A program made the translations under genes and the position numbers. The notes under the pieces are model-generated. The model did no database searches. It had not been told where the DNA came from and saw only the letters and a program-made list of their open reading frames with translations. Below are positions 20,568-30,658 of a DNA stretch of 64,000 nucleotides, piece after piece. The stretch covers positions 1 through 64,000 of the forward strand of contig NZ_JAMYWQ010000018.1 in NCBI RefSeq assembly GCF_024160145.1, in the 5' to 3' direction. How positions within the stretch are numbered: the first letter of the stretch is position 1; every line of letters begins with the position of its first letter. Origin of the DNA: Serratia nevei. Lineage in GTDB: Bacteria; Pseudomonadota; Gammaproteobacteria; Enterobacterales; Enterobacteriaceae.

Positions 20568-21437
20568 ATGTGGCAAGCCGTTAGCCGTCTGTTAAGTGAA
20601 CATCTTGGCAGCGCAGAGATACGCGAAAGGATTGAACTGCCCGGGGGCGACATTCACCCGGCGTGGCGCGTGAGTTACGGTGACAACGAGGTGTTCGTGA
20701 AATGCGACGCCCGTGAGCAACTGCCGATATTCACCGCCGAGGCCGATCAGCTGGCGTTGCTGGCGCGCAGCAAAAGCGTGCGGGTGCCGGAAGTGTACGG
20801 CGTCGGCAGCGATCGCGATTACAGCTTCCTGCTGCTGGAGTATCAGCAGCTGAAACCCCTCGACGCCCACGGCGCCTACTGTCTGGGCCAGCAGCTGGCG
20901 CACCTGCACCAGTGGAGTGAGCAACCGCAGTTCGGCCTCGACTTCGACAGCGATCTGACCACCACCCCGCAGCCCAACGCCTGGCAGCGCCGCTGGTCGG
21001 AATTCTTCGCCGAGCAGCGCATCGGCTGGCAGCTGCAGCTGGCGGCGGAGAAAGGCATGACCTTCGGTGACATCGACGACATTGTCGATCGGGTGTATCT
21101 GCGCTTGCAGCACCACCAGCCGCAGCCTTCGCTGCTGCACGGTAACCTGTGGCCGGGCAACTGCGCGATGACCGCCCACGGCCCGATCCTGTTCGATCCG
21201 GCCAGCTACTGGGGCGACCGGGAGTGCGACTTGGCGATGCTCCCGCTGTATCCGGAGCTGCCGCCGCAGATCTACGACGGTTATCAGAGCGTGTGGCCGC
21301 TGGGGGCCGGCTTTATCGAGCGCCAGCCGCTGTATCAGCTGTACTACCTGCTCAACCGCAGCAACCTGTTCGGCGGCCAGCATCTGGTGGCGGCGCAACG
21401 CGCGGTGGAGGCGCTGTTGCAGCCCGAAGCGTCATAA
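20568..21437 (+). CDS. yniA: fructosamine kinase family protein
   Basis: 289 residues, closely like E. coli YniA of the fructosamine/ketosamine-3-kinase family. Kinase-like features: catalytic loop LLHGNLWPGNC (about 193-203) and metal-binding FDPASYWGDRECD (about 210-222). The family phosphorylates ketosamines (ribulosamines) on proteins, leading to deglycation; bacterial substrates are unproven. It starts the conserved yniA-yniB-yniC-ydjM-tcyP gene order. Confidence 0.92.
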   Translation: MWQAVSRLLSEHLGSAEIRERIELPGGDIHPAWRVSYGDNEVFVKCDAREQLPIFTAEADQLALLARSKSVRVPEVYGVGSDRDYSFLLLEYQQLKPLDAHGAYCLGQQLAHLHQWSEQPQFGLDFDSDLTTTPQPNAWQRRWSEFFAEQRIGWQLQLAAEKGMTFGDIDDIVDRVYLRLQHHQPQPSLLHGNLWPGNCAMTAHGPILFDPASYWGDRECDLAMLPLYPELPPQIYDGYQSVWPLGAGFIERQPLYQLYYLLNRSNLFGGQHLVAAQRAVEALLQPEAS

Positions 21438-21443
21438 CCTTCC

Positions 21444-21463
21444 GGGGCGCCGCTCGGCGCCCC
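21444..21463. terminator. bidirectional hairpin between yniA and yniB
   Basis: GGGGCGCC, GCTC, GGCGCCCC sits between two convergent genes. Short T-tracts only. Confidence 0.55.
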
Positions 21464-21472
21464 GTTCATGGT

Positions 21473-22033
21473 TCAGGCCGAGCCGGCCAACTGCCCCAAC
21501 AGGCGGATCACGAACCAGGCGATTACCGCAATCACGATCGGCAGGATATACAGCGGGAAGTACTGCAGGAAGATGGTGTGGTGCGGCAGCGTGATGCGCG
21601 CCTCCAGCTGTTGCCGCGTATGCCCTTCGCTGCCCTTGGCCTGCTCCAGGATCATCTGGTCTTCCAATCCTTCGCGGATGAACTTGACCTGGCGCGACAT
21701 GCGCGCACCGGAAGCCTGCAGCGCCAGCCCGACGAAGATCAGCATATAGATGATGATGAACATCAGATTGGCGCCGCTGAACAGGCTTTTATCCACGTCA
21801 GGCACCGGCGAGTTGTACCAGAAAAGGTTCAGGAACGGCGTATTGAAACGCACCATGTCCACCATCACGTGGACAAAATCCAGCATCACCGCGTTGATGC
21901 CCTTGGTTTTTTCACTGTGCTGATAGATAAAGCCCAGCACGGAAATCAGCGTCGACAGCAACGCCGGGATAAAAACCACCCATCCGAGAATGCGTTTCAA
22001 AATGGCGATACGCCCGGCCTGTTGATACGTCAT
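21473..22033 (-). CDS. yniB: YniB family inner-membrane protein
   Basis: 186-residue membrane protein matching E. coli YniB in position and length (about 178). Hydrophobic spans lie near 15-38, 90-110 and 155-178. Function unknown. It is convergent with yniA and divergent from yniC. Confidence 0.82.
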   Translation of the reverse strand: MTYQQAGRIAILKRILGWVVFIPALLSTLISVLGFIYQHSEKTKGINAVMLDFVHVMVDMVRFNTPFLNLFWYNSPVPDVDKSLFSGANLMFIIIYMLIFVGLALQASGARMSRQVKFIREGLEDQMILEQAKGSEGHTRQQLEARITLPHHTIFLQYFPLYILPIVIAVIAWFVIRLLGQLAGSA

Positions 22034-22265
22034 GTGTTCCCCTTGTTAGCGACGTAACCGAATCGGCTAAGTCTACCCGCAGTTGGCGAAACTCGCCCAC
22101 CGTTTTCTTCATTCCCGCTGTGCTACAAGCTTAGCCGAATTCGCCGAAATCAACAGTTTACCCGCGGTTCATGCCGCCTTAACGGCAGCGCCCCGTTTTG
22201 AAGCGGCCCGCCGGCAATGCTACAGTAGCGGGACATTCACCCGCGCCGGCAGGAGTTAACCGTTA

Positions 22266-22931
22266 ATGGCTTATTCGCAACGCATTGAAACCGCAATTTT
22301 TGATATGGACGGCTTGTTGATCGATTCGGAACCGCTGTGGCTGCAGGCCGAGCTGGATATCTTCGGCGCGTTGGGTCTGGACCTGTCCGATCGCCACAAA
22401 TTGCCGGACACCCTGGGGCTGCGCATCGACCTGGTGGTGAAGATGTGGTACCAGGCGATGCCGTGGCAAGGGGTTTCGCTCGATGAGGTGTCAGCACGGA
22501 TTATCGAACGCGCCATCGAGCTGGTGCACGAGACGCGCCCGCTGCTGCCGGGCGTCCGGCAGGCGCTGGAACTGTGCCGCGAGCAGGGGCTGAACATCGG
22601 TCTCGCCTCCGCCTCGCCGCTGCACATGCAACAGCAGGTGCTGAAAATGTTCGATCTTGAAGGTTACTTCGATCAGCTGGTTTCCGCCGAATACCTGCCG
22701 TACAGCAAACCGCACCCGGAGGTCTACCTGATCGCCGCCGAACGTCTGGGCAGCGATCCGCTGCGCTGCATCACGCTGGAAGACTCCTTTAACGGCATGA
22801 TCGCCACCAAGGCCGCGCGCATGCGCTCCATCGTGATCCCGGCCGCCGAATACCGCCACGATCCGCGCTGGGCGCTGGCGGACCACCAGTTGGATACCCT
22901 GGAACAGCTCACCCCCGCCCACTTTGCCTGA
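22266..22931 (+). CDS. hxpB: hexitol/2-deoxyglucose-6-phosphate phosphatase (HAD)
   Basis: 221-residue HAD hydrolase (YniC in older E. coli naming). Nucleophile motif DMDGLLIDSE (15-24), motif II SAS near 119, motif III Lys in YSKPHPEVY and motif IV LEDSFNG are present. It dephosphorylates 2-deoxyglucose-6-phosphate and hexitol phosphates, guarding against toxic sugar phosphates. AGGAGTTAACCGTTA precedes the start. Confidence 0.92.
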   Translation: MAYSQRIETAIFDMDGLLIDSEPLWLQAELDIFGALGLDLSDRHKLPDTLGLRIDLVVKMWYQAMPWQGVSLDEVSARIIERAIELVHETRPLLPGVRQALELCREQGLNIGLASASPLHMQQQVLKMFDLEGYFDQLVSAEYLPYSKPHPEVYLIAAERLGSDPLRCITLEDSFNGMIATKAARMRSIVIPAAEYRHDPRWALADHQLDTLEQLTPAHFA

Positions 22932-23356
22932 CCTGCGGCGCCGGCCACCGGCGCCCTCACTTTGCGGTTCTGCGCCATAAAAGGGATCCGTGCCGCAAAA
23001 CAAACGAAACAGCGTTTCATTATTATTGAATCAGCATGCTGTTGTTATTATGCTGGGCGGCAGGGAAAGCGACGGTCCGCGGAACGTTGTCACTGCCACG
23101 CAGCGCTCTTCGCGGCCGCCGCTTCCTCCCGCCGCCGCACACTGAAAACCGCCCTTGTTTCCCTGCGTTCCGCACCGCCCATTGCCCGCTTTTTGTTCAC
23201 GCCCGTCAAAAGCGATGATTTGTTACGCATTACCGTAACAAGCCGTTGTAAAACCGGGAAAAATAAACAATTGGTTACAGGGTAACTGCTTCCACTACTG
23301 GGAATTTTCCCATATACTGGATAAATTAACAGTTTACCAGCCGGAATCGCAACAGC
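22932..23356. other. 425-base intergenic region hxpB-ydjM
   Basis: Holds a hairpin after hxpB (GGCGCCGG, CCA, CCGGCGCC, 22937-22955), two small GTTAC...GTAAC palindromes (23222-23239 and 23274-23286) and the LexA box of ydjM. No convincing gene or known small RNA is seen. Confidence 0.5.
23315..23334 (+). promoter_or_regulatory. LexA (SOS) box upstream of ydjM
   Basis: TACTGGATAAATTAACAGTT contains CTG-N10-CAG with an AT-rich spacer, close to the LexA consensus TACTG(TA)5CAGTA. E. coli ydjM is a known LexA-regulated gene. The box lies 22 bases before the start codon. Confidence 0.85.
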
Positions 23357-23905
23357 ATGACCGCGGAAGGACACCTTATATTCTCTGTCGCTTGCGCGAT
23401 CTTCGCCAAGAAGGCGGAAGTCACGCCAGAGCTGGCTACCGGCGACTGGTGGCACATCATACCCGCCGCGCTGCTGACTTCGCTGCTGCCGGACATCGAT
23501 CACCCCAAATCGGTACTGGGCCAGCGTCTGCGCTGGCTCGCCATTCCCATCGCCCGCGCCTTCGGCCACCGCGGCTTCACCCACAGCCTGCTGGCGATCG
23601 CCGGCGGCATGGCGCTGTTCCAGCTGGACGTGCCGCGCAGCTGGCCGATCCCGGCCGACGCGCTGCACGCCATGATCATCGGCTACTTCAGTCATCTGCT
23701 GGCCGATATGCTCACTCCCGCCGGCGTTCCGCTGCTGTGGCCGTGCCGCTGGCGTTTTCGCCTGCCGCTGCTCAACTCGCAAAAAGGCAATCAGCTCGAG
23801 CGCGTGCTGTGTCTGTGCCTGGTGGCGTTTGCCCTCTGTTGGCAAGGTGATTTCACCCTGCCGGTGCAATCCTATGTCGAGCAAATCAGAAATATCAAAC
23901 TCTGA
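23357..23905 (+). CDS. ydjM: LexA-regulated inner-membrane metal-dependent hydrolase family protein
   Basis: 182 residues, DUF457 family. Conserved DIDHPKS (about 57) and HRGFTHS (about 73-79) hold the presumed metal ligands; several membrane spans follow. Its role in the SOS response is unknown. The LexA box upstream supports damage-inducible expression as in E. coli. Confidence 0.9.
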   Translation: MTAEGHLIFSVACAIFAKKAEVTPELATGDWWHIIPAALLTSLLPDIDHPKSVLGQRLRWLAIPIARAFGHRGFTHSLLAIAGGMALFQLDVPRSWPIPADALHAMIIGYFSHLLADMLTPAGVPLLWPCRWRFRLPLLNSQKGNQLERVLCLCLVAFALCWQGDFTLPVQSYVEQIRNIKL

Positions 23906-23969
23906 TCACAAAAATCCGCTCAACCCATCACCTTTATGTATATAAAAAGAACAAAAACACACAAAAAGC

Positions 23970-23993
23970 TATATCAAATTCCATTTGGATATA
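23970..23993 (+). promoter_or_regulatory. inverted repeat in the tcyP promoter region
   Basis: TATATCAAAT, TCC and ATTTGGATATA form an imperfect dyad (one extra base in the right arm), about 95 bases before tcyP. Candidate operator, possibly for a sulfur regulator such as CysB; this is only inference. Confidence 0.35.
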
Positions 23994-24086
23994 AGTAGGC
24001 CACTCGGCAAACTGTTACGATATTTACATCGCGACATACGTGATGCGTAGTCGTTTTTATAAGAAAGATTATTGGAGACATTGGGG

Positions 24087-25478
24087 ATGAATCTTCCGCT
24101 CGTGATTAACGTGCTGGTGTTTGTCGCGCTCCTGTTGCTGTTGGCGCAAACCCGCCACAAGCAATGGAGCCTGGCAAAAAAAGTGCTGGTCGGCCTGGTG
24201 GTCGGCGTGGTGTTCGGCCTGGGCCTGCAGCTGGTGTACGGCGCCGACAACCCGGTACTGAAAGAATCCATCAGCTGGTTCAACATCGTCGGCAACGGCT
24301 ATGTGCAGCTGCTGCAAATGATCGTCATGCCGCTGGTGTTCGCCTCGATCCTGAGCGCGGTGGCCAAGCTGCACAACGCCTCTTCTCTGGGCAAAATCAG
24401 CGTTCTGACTATCGGCACGCTGCTGTTCACCACGCTGATCTCGGCGCTGGTGGGCGTGCTGGTCACCAACCTGTTCGGCCTGACCGCCGAAGGCCTGGTG
24501 CAGGGCGCGCAGGAAAGCGCGCGCCTGACGGCGATCCAGACCAACTACGTGGGTAAACTGGCCGACCTGACCGTGCCGCAGATGGTGCTGTCGTTCATCC
24601 CGAAAAACCCGTTCGCCGATCTGACCGGGGCCAGCCCGACGTCAATCATCAGCGTGGTGATTTTCGCCACCTTCCTCGGCGTGGCGTCGCTGCAGCTGCT
24701 GAAAGACGACAAGCCGAAAGGCGAGCGCGTACTGGTGGCTATCGACACCCTGCAGGCCTGGGTGATGAAGCTGGTGCGTCTGGTCATGAAGCTGACGCCG
24801 TACGGCGTGCTGGCGCTGATGACCAAAGTGGTCGCCGGTTCCAACATTCACGACATCGTCAAGCTCGGCAGCTTCGTGGTGGCCTCGTACATCGGCCTGG
24901 CCATCATGTTCGTGGTACACGCTGTGCTGCTGGCCTTCACCGGCGTTAACCCGATGAAGTTCTTCCGCAAGGTGTGGCCGGTGATCACCTTCGCCTTCAC
25001 CAGCCGCTCCAGCGCCGCCAGCATTCCATTGAACGTGGAAGCGCAGACCCGCCGCCTGGGCGTGCCGGAATCCATCGCCAGCTTCTCGGCGTCGTTCGGT
25101 GCCACCATCGGCCAGAACGGCTGTGCGGGCCTCTACCCGGCAATGCTGGCGGTAATGGTTGCGCCGACCGTCGGCATCAACCCGCTGGATCCGGTGTGGA
25201 TCGCCACCCTGGTCGGCATCGTCACTCTCAGTTCCGCCGGCGTGGCGGGCGTGGGCGGCGGCGCCACCTTCGCCGCGCTGATCGTCCTGCCGGCGATGGG
25301 CCTGCCGGTGACGCTGGTCGCGCTGCTGATCTCGGTCGAACCGCTGATCGACATGGGCCGTACCGCGCTGAACGTCAACGGATCCATGGCGGCGGGCACC
25401 ATCACCAGCCAGCTGATGAAGCAAACCGACAAAACCGTGATGGACAGCGAAGACGAAGTCGAATTGGCTCACCGTTAA
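24087..25478 (+). CDS. tcyP: L-cystine:proton/cation symporter
   Basis: 463 residues, same length as E. coli TcyP (YdjN), dicarboxylate/amino acid:cation symporter family. Typical blocks: [39 protein letters not shown] and [20 protein letters not shown]. It imports L-cystine across the inner membrane. Start [11 protein letters not shown] taken at ATG 24087; a TTG 15 bases upstream is in frame but has no better ribosome site. Confidence 0.95.
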   Translation: MNLPLVINVLVFVALLLLLAQTRHKQWSLAKKVLVGLVVGVVFGLGLQLVYGADNPVLKESISWFNIVGNGYVQLLQMIVMPLVFASILSAVAKLHNASSLGKISVLTIGTLLFTTLISALVGVLVTNLFGLTAEGLVQGAQESARLTAIQTNYVGKLADLTVPQMVLSFIPKNPFADLTGASPTSIISVVIFATFLGVASLQLLKDDKPKGERVLVAIDTLQAWVMKLVRLVMKLTPYGVLALMTKVVAGSNIHDIVKLGSFVVASYIGLAIMFVVHAVLLAFTGVNPMKFFRKVWPVITFAFTSRSSAASIPLNVEAQTRRLGVPESIASFSASFGATIGQNGCAGLYPAMLAVMVAPTVGINPLDPVWIATLVGIVTLSSAGVAGVGGGATFAALIVLPAMGLPVTLVALLISVEPLIDMGRTALNVNGSMAAGTITSQLMKQTDKTVMDSEDEVELAHR

Positions 25479-25495
25479 CGCCGTATCAAAACGAA

Positions 25496-25523
25496 AAAAC
25501 CGGGGATTATCCCCGGTTTTTTT
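25496..25523 (+). terminator. terminator after tcyP
   Basis: AAAACCGGGGAT, TATC and CCCGGTTTTTTT form a clear intrinsic terminator 18 bases after tcyP; it may also serve phnX from the other side. Confidence 0.85.
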
Positions 25524-25541
25524 ATGTCCCGCGCTCGGTCA

Positions 25542-26357
25542 TTACGGCCGCCCGCCGTTCGCCAGCCGCCGGTTGATGTCGGCGATCACGCCCGGCAAGT
25601 GCGCCAGCGTGTCTATCACATAGTGCGCGCCTGCGGCATACAGCTTATCGGCCGCCGCCGTACGGCGTTGCTCTATCTCACCTTCCGCCATTTGGCGGTA
25701 CTCCGGCCAGGTCGCGCCAAACTCGTTGCCGGACAGCGCCAATCCGACGCTCCACATCCCGGCGTTCAGCCCTTCATGAATGCCCGGCACCGCGTCGTCC
25801 ACCTTCACGCAGTGCGCCACCGCATCGATGCCCAGCGCGATCGCGTTCTGCAACGCCATCCACGGCCCCGGCCGGCCACCGGCTGCGAGATCGTCAGTGG
25901 CGACCCAGTAATCCGGCGCGTAGCCGCGCTGCGCGGCGGCAGGCACCAGCACCTCCATCACCGCACGCGGATAACCGGAGCAGGAGCCGATTTTAATGCC
26001 CTGTTCGCGCAGCCCGGCAATCACCTGCGGCACACCCTCGATGGGATCGGCGAAGTCGATCACTTTGGCGATTTGCAGCGGCATAAACGCCTGATACAGC
26101 GCGTCGATGTCCTGATGGCTCATCGAACGGCCCAGCTTCTGCCGCCAGCGCGCGTCGACCGCCGGTAGTTTGCCCAGCGCCTCGATGTGCTGCCATTTGC
26201 CCAGCCCCATCGGAATGCGCGCTTCCGCCAGGCTGATGTCGATATCGAAGGTTTGCTTGAACGCCTCGACAAAAATCTGCGTTGGCGCAAAGGAGCCAAA
26301 GTCCACCGTGGTGCCAGCCCAGTCGAGGATCACTGCGTTGATCTGTTTCATGGTCAA
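25542..26357 (-). CDS. phnX: phosphonoacetaldehyde hydrolase
   Basis: 271-residue HAD-family phosphonatase. The nucleophile Asp is in [11 protein letters not shown] (near 10-12), and the cap-domain Schiff-base Lys is expected in the [11 protein letters not shown] stretch (about 51-60). It splits phosphonoacetaldehyde into acetaldehyde and phosphate, the second step of 2-aminoethylphosphonate use. It starts 3 bases after phnW, so the two form one transcript. Confidence 0.95.
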   Translation of the reverse strand: MTMKQINAVILDWAGTTVDFGSFAPTQIFVEAFKQTFDIDISLAEARIPMGLGKWQHIEALGKLPAVDARWRQKLGRSMSHQDIDALYQAFMPLQIAKVIDFADPIEGVPQVIAGLREQGIKIGSCSGYPRAVMEVLVPAAAQRGYAPDYWVATDDLAAGGRPGPWMALQNAIALGIDAVAHCVKVDDAVPGIHEGLNAGMWSVGLALSGNEFGATWPEYRQMAEGEIEQRRTAAADKLYAAGAHYVIDTLAHLPGVIADINRRLANGGRP

Positions 26358-26360
26358 TCC

Positions 26361-27464
26361 TTATTGATTCCAGTACATCGCCTGCCCGACGGCCGCCAGC
26401 AAACGTTCGATATCCTGCGGGTAAATTTCCCCGATGTTGCCGATGCGGAAGCAGTCGCTCTGCGACACTTTGCCGGGATAGATCACAAACCCTTGCTGCT
26501 TCAGGCGCTGATAAAACTCGGCGAAGCGGTAAGTGTCGGCCTTTGGCGAATAGAACGCGGTGATGATCGGCGAATGCAACGCCTCATCGAGCAGAGTCTC
26601 AAAGCCCAGTTCGCGCATCCCCGCCACCAGCCGCCGCTGATTGGTCTGATAGCGGCGGTGGCGCGCGGCAATGCCGCCCTCGTGTTCCAGCTCTTTCAGC
26701 GCCTGCGCGAAGGCCAGCACGGTGTGGGTCGGCGACGTAAAGCGCCATTTGCCGGCCTGGTCTTCCATACAGCGCCACTGGGCATACAGATCCAGCGACA
26801 GCGAGCGTGAACGGCCGGCGCATTTCTCCAGCTCGCTGCGGCGGGCGATAACGAAAGCGAAGCCCGGCACGCCCTGAATGCATTTGTTGGCGGAGCTGAT
26901 CAGAAAATCGATGCCCAGCGCGTCCACATCCAGCGGGATACCACCGAAGCTGCTCATGGCATCGACGATAAAGGTCTTGCCGCTGCGCGCCGCCAGGCCG
27001 GCGACCTTCTGCAGCGGGTTGAGCATGCCAGTGGTGGTTTCGCAGTGCACCATGGCGATATGGCTGATGCGCGCATCGCTTTTCAGCACCGCCTCCATCG
27101 CCGCCACGTCCGGCTCATTCACCTCGCCGCAGTCGAAAGCGTGGTGGTCGATATCCATCAGTCGCGCCATTTCGATCATCCGCGCGCCGTAGGCACCGTT
27201 GTTGACGATCAGCAGCTTGTCCTGCGGGCCGATGGCCGTGCCCAGCACGCCTTCCACCGCAAAGCTGCCGCTGCCTTGCAGCAACACCGAGGTGTAGCCG
27301 GCGGACGGCGTCGCCAGCGCCACCAACCGTTGGCGGATGCGTTGCACCACGCCAAGGTTGTAATCTTCATCCCAGGTGCAGCTGTCGAACAGCATCGCCT
27401 CTTTTACCGTTTTCGACGTGGTCAACGGGCCGGGGGTCAACAGCAGGTAGTTACGATCGGACAT
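26361..27464 (-). CDS. phnW: 2-aminoethylphosphonate-pyruvate transaminase
   Basis: 367-residue class V PLP aminotransferase. The PLP lysine is in [12 protein letters not shown] (about 194). It converts 2-aminoethylphosphonate and pyruvate to phosphonoacetaldehyde and alanine. Start at ATG 27464, with AGGTG seven bases upstream; a GTG at 27473 is in frame. A palindrome probably bound by PhnR lies just upstream. Confidence 0.95.
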   Translation of the reverse strand: MSDRNYLLLTPGPLTTSKTVKEAMLFDSCTWDEDYNLGVVQRIRQRLVALATPSAGYTSVLLQGSGSFAVEGVLGTAIGPQDKLLIVNNGAYGARMIEMARLMDIDHHAFDCGEVNEPDVAAMEAVLKSDARISHIAMVHCETTTGMLNPLQKVAGLAARSGKTFIVDAMSSFGGIPLDVDALGIDFLISSANKCIQGVPGFAFVIARRSELEKCAGRSRSLSLDLYAQWRCMEDQAGKWRFTSPTHTVLAFAQALKELEHEGGIAARHRRYQTNQRRLVAGMRELGFETLLDEALHSPIITAFYSPKADTYRFAEFYQRLKQQGFVIYPGKVSQSDCFRIGNIGEIYPQDIERLLAAVGQAMYWNQ

Positions 27465-27477
27465 GTTATTCACCTAT

Positions 27478-27491
27478 TTGGTCTATACCAG
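27478..27491 (-). promoter_or_regulatory. probable PhnR operator upstream of phnWX
   Basis: Core TGGTCTATACCA (27479-27490) has TGGT and ACCA arms, the shape of operators for HutC-type GntR regulators. It matches a site before phnS at 11 of 12 positions and lies 14-27 bases upstream of the phnW start. Confidence 0.65.
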
Positions 27492-27619
27492 ATTGCAGGC
27501 ATTGTGGCGGCAAATTCCTTCCCCGGTCAAACGACAAAGCGCGGTGAAACAAAAAATTCATCTGGCTATGTATAATAAGCGCGTGCCGGAATGTCGGGCC
27601 GATGCCATAGCGAGATGAA

Positions 27620-28339
27620 ATGAAAGAACATCAGGGCGATATGCCCCACTACCTGCAGATCAAGGATCAGCTTCAGGCGCGCATCACCCGCGGCGCACTG
27701 CAGGCGGGCGACAAGCTGCCTTCGGAGCGCGAGCTGTGCGCCATCTTCTCCACCACCCGCGTTACCATTCGCGAGAGCCTGGCGCAGCTGGAGGCCACTG
27801 GCGCCATCTACCGCGCCGATCGCCGCGGCTGGTTCGTCACGCCGGAACGGCTGTGGCTGGATCCGACGCAGAACACCAACTTCCACCGCCTCTGCCAGGA
27901 GCAGGGGCGCACGCCTCGTACCGCGTTGCTGTCCGGCGAAAAAACCACGGTGCCGCTCGACGTCATGCAACCGCTGGCGCTCGAGCCTTTCGATCAGGTG
28001 TATCTGCTGCGCCGCGTGCGCTACGCCGACGGCCGCGCCATCTGCTATTGCGAAAACCACTGCCTGCCGCAGCGGGTGCCGGAACTGCTCAGCCACGATC
28101 TCAACGGCAGCCTGACCGAGGTCTATCAACAGCATTACGCTTTGATTTACAGCAACATGCATCTGTCGTTCTATCCGACGGCCCTGCCTTACCGCGCCGC
28201 CAACGCGCTCGGCGCCATGGTCGGCCTGCCCGCCTTGTTGCTGCGCCGGTTAAATTACGATCAGCACGGCCGCATTCTCGATTTCGATATCGAATACTGG
28301 CGCCACGACAGCCTGCGCATCGAAGTCGATACGCTTTAA
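27620..28339 (+). CDS. phnR: GntR/HutC-family regulator of aminoethylphosphonate use
   Basis: 239 residues: an N-terminal winged helix-turn-helix (about 8-75, with [20 protein letters not shown]) and a C-terminal UTRA ligand-binding domain. It is divergent from phnWX and precedes phnSTUV, as PhnR does in Salmonella. It probably binds the two TGGTNTATACCA sites described here; the ligand is likely aminoethylphosphonate or a breakdown product. Confidence 0.88.
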   Translation: MKEHQGDMPHYLQIKDQLQARITRGALQAGDKLPSERELCAIFSTTRVTIRESLAQLEATGAIYRADRRGWFVTPERLWLDPTQNTNFHRLCQEQGRTPRTALLSGEKTTVPLDVMQPLALEPFDQVYLLRRVRYADGRAICYCENHCLPQRVPELLSHDLNGSLTEVYQQHYALIYSNMHLSFYPTALPYRAANALGAMVGLPALLLRRLNYDQHGRILDFDIEYWRHDSLRIEVDTL

Positions 28340-28465
28340 CCCTCTGCATGACGGGGCTGTGCCTGCCGCCCCCGTTTCTCTCCCACGCCCAATCCCCGTT
28401 GCCGGCAACTATATTTTGCCGCTTTCATTTGTTTGTCATATTCGCCGATTAGCTTGGCCGCACAT

Positions 28466-28479
28466 CTGGTGTATACCAG
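28466..28479 (+). promoter_or_regulatory. probable PhnR operator upstream of phnS
   Basis: CTGGTGTATACCAG has perfect five-base arms CTGGT/ACCAG around GTAT. It is nearly the same as the site before phnW and lies 35-48 bases before the phnS start. Confidence 0.65.
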
Positions 28480-28513
28480 TTTCGCATTAACCCGCAACAG
28501 TGAGGCTGAAGCT

Positions 28514-29524
28514 ATGAAACTTTCTCGTCTGGTCGTGATGACCGCCATCGCACTCGGCGCCGCGCCGGCCTGGGCCGCCGACGCGGTGGTGACCGTCTAC
28601 TCCGCCGATGGCCTGCACGACGGCGATCACAGCTGGTATCAAACCCAGTTCGACGCCTTCACTCAGGCAACCGGCATCAAGGTGCAGTACGTCGAAGGCG
28701 GTTCCGGCGCCATCGTCGAACGGCTGTCGAAAGAGCGCAGCAACCCGCAGGCCGATGTGCTGGTAACCCTCCCGCCGTTCATCCAGCGCGCCGCCGCGGA
28801 AAAATTGCTGCAGGATTTCACCCCGCAGGATGCGGCGCAGATCGCCGACGTTCAGCCGCAGTTCGTGCCGCTGGTGAACAACTACCTGAGCTTCATCTAT
28901 AACGCCAAACTGTTGCCGCAGGCGCCCGCCAGCTATCAACAGCTGCTGGACGCGCAGTTCCGCAACAAGCTGCAGTACTCCACGCCGGGCCAGGCGGGCG
29001 ACGGCACCGCAGTGATGCTGCAGGCGTTTCACAGCTTCGGCGGCAAAGACGCCGGTTTCGAGTATCTCGGCAAGCTACAAAGCAACAACGTCGGCCCTTC
29101 CGCTTCCACCGGCAAGCTGACCGCGCTGGTCAATAAGGGCGAGCTGCTGGTGGCCAACGGCGATCTGCAGATGAACCTGGCGCAGATGCGCAGCAACCCG
29201 AACGTGAAGGTGTTCTGGCCGGCCGGGCCGGACGGCAAGCGCAGCACGCTGGTGCTGCCTTACTATGTCGGCCTGGTGCAAGGCGCGCCGCAAAGCGCCA
29301 ACGGCAAAAAGCTGATCGACTTCCTGCTGAGCAAAGAAGCCCAGAGCAGCGTCAGCGCCATTTCCTACGGCATGCCGGTGCGTAAGGACGTCACCCCGAC
29401 CGACGATAACTTCAGGCAGTCGCAGGCGGCGCTGAAAGGCGTGGAGATCTGGGCGCCGGACTGGAATCAGGTGGTGAGCAGCCTGTCCGCCGATATCTCC
29501 CGCTGGCACCAGGTGACCGAATGA
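28514..29524 (+). CDS. phnS: 2-aminoethylphosphonate ABC transporter, binding protein
   Basis: 336-residue periplasmic solute-binding protein of the iron/thiamine/spermidine type. Signal peptide 1-21 ends in PAWA. Start at ATG 28514 ([15 protein letters not shown]) with GAGGCTGAAG upstream; the frame stays open 27 codons further upstream, into the operator. It delivers aminoethylphosphonate to PhnUV. The phnT start overlaps its last codon. Confidence 0.92.
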   Translation: MKLSRLVVMTAIALGAAPAWAADAVVTVYSADGLHDGDHSWYQTQFDAFTQATGIKVQYVEGGSGAIVERLSKERSNPQADVLVTLPPFIQRAAAEKLLQDFTPQDAAQIADVQPQFVPLVNNYLSFIYNAKLLPQAPASYQQLLDAQFRNKLQYSTPGQAGDGTAVMLQAFHSFGGKDAGFEYLGKLQSNNVGPSASTGKLTALVNKGELLVANGDLQMNLAQMRSNPNVKVFWPAGPDGKRSTLVLPYYVGLVQGAPQSANGKKLIDFLLSKEAQSSVSAISYGMPVRKDVTPTDDNFRQSQAALKGVEIWAPDWNQVVSSLSADISRWHQVTE

Positions 29525-30657
29525 CGCTGACGATGCCTTCTACCCTCTCTTCCCGCGCCGAGGCGCGGGATAGCAGCCGGGACATCGCCGGGCCGTCGGG
29601 CATTCAGCTCGACCGCGTCAGCGTGTCGTATCGCGGCACCGAGGTGCTGAAACCCCTGACGCTCACCATCGCCCCCGGCGAAGTGCTGGCGCTGATCGGC
29701 CCCTCCGGCTCGGGCAAAACCACCGTGCTGCGGGCGATCGCCGGCTTCGTGCAACCCTCCGCCGGGCGTATTGCCATCGGTGATGCCGATGTCACCGACG
29801 TGCCGCCTTATGAGCGCGGCCTGGGCATGGTGGTACAGAACTACGCGCTGTTTCCGCATATGCGCGTCGAGGACAATGTGGCGTTCGGCCTGCGCGCCCA
29901 GGGCAAGCCGCGCGGCCTGATTGCCGAGCGCGTCGAAGAGGCGTTGGCCATCGTCGGCATGTCCGCCTACGCCAAGCGCTATCCCAGCCAGCTCTCCGGT
30001 GGCCAACAGCAGCGGGTGGCGATCGCCCGCGCCATCGCGGTGCGCCCCAAAGTCTTGCTGCTGGATGAACCGCTGTCGGCGCTGGACGCGCAAATTCGCC
30101 ACAGCATGGTGGAAGAGATCGCCCGCCTGCACCGCGAGCTGCCGGAGCTGACCATCCTGTACGTCACCCACGACCAGGGCGAAGCGCTGACGCTGGCGGA
30201 CAAGATCGGCATCATGCGCGACGGCCACCTGACCGCCCACGGCGAGACCCGCGCGCTGTACCATCATCCCACGAACCGCTTCGCCGCCGAGTTCCTCGGC
30301 CGCGCCAACCTGCTGCCGGCCACCGCGCTGGAGACCACCACCGGGCAAGGCATGACCACCGTCAGCTGCGCCGGCAAAGTGATCGGCTGCTTTACCTATG
30401 GTGCGCAACGCGGTTTCGACAAACTGCTGTGTATTCGGCCGCAGCATATTGCGCTCGATGCCGACGCCCAGCGCAGCAACTGCATCATCGGTACGCTGCG
30501 CGATATTCACTGGCAGGGGGAATTGACGCACCTGCAGTTCGACGCACAAGGCCATCCGCTGCGCGTGGTCACCACCCATCGCAGCCGGATGCCGCAGATC
30601 GGCGAGCGCGTGCCGCTCTATTTCGCCCCCGACGACGCGGTACTGATCGAGGACTGA
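29521..30657 (+). CDS. phnT: 2-aminoethylphosphonate ABC transporter, ATP-binding protein
   Basis: 378 residues. Walker [10 protein letters not shown] (60-68), signature LSGGQQQR (about 158), Walker B VLLLDEP (about 178), and a C-terminal TOBE-like domain. The first 25 residues are a Ser/Arg-rich extension without conserved features. Overlaps phnS by four bases. Confidence 0.92.
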   Translation: MTLTMPSTLSSRAEARDSSRDIAGPSGIQLDRVSVSYRGTEVLKPLTLTIAPGEVLALIGPSGSGKTTVLRAIAGFVQPSAGRIAIGDADVTDVPPYERGLGMVVQNYALFPHMRVEDNVAFGLRAQGKPRGLIAERVEEALAIVGMSAYAKRYPSQLSGGQQQRVAIARAIAVRPKVLLLDEPLSALDAQIRHSMVEEIARLHRELPELTILYVTHDQGEALTLADKIGIMRDGHLTAHGETRALYHHPTNRFAAEFLGRANLLPATALETTTGQGMTTVSCAGKVIGCFTYGAQRGFDKLLCIRPQHIALDADAQRSNCIIGTLRDIHWQGELTHLQFDAQGHPLRVVTTHRSRMPQIGERVPLYFAPDDAVLIED

Positions 30658-30658
30658 C

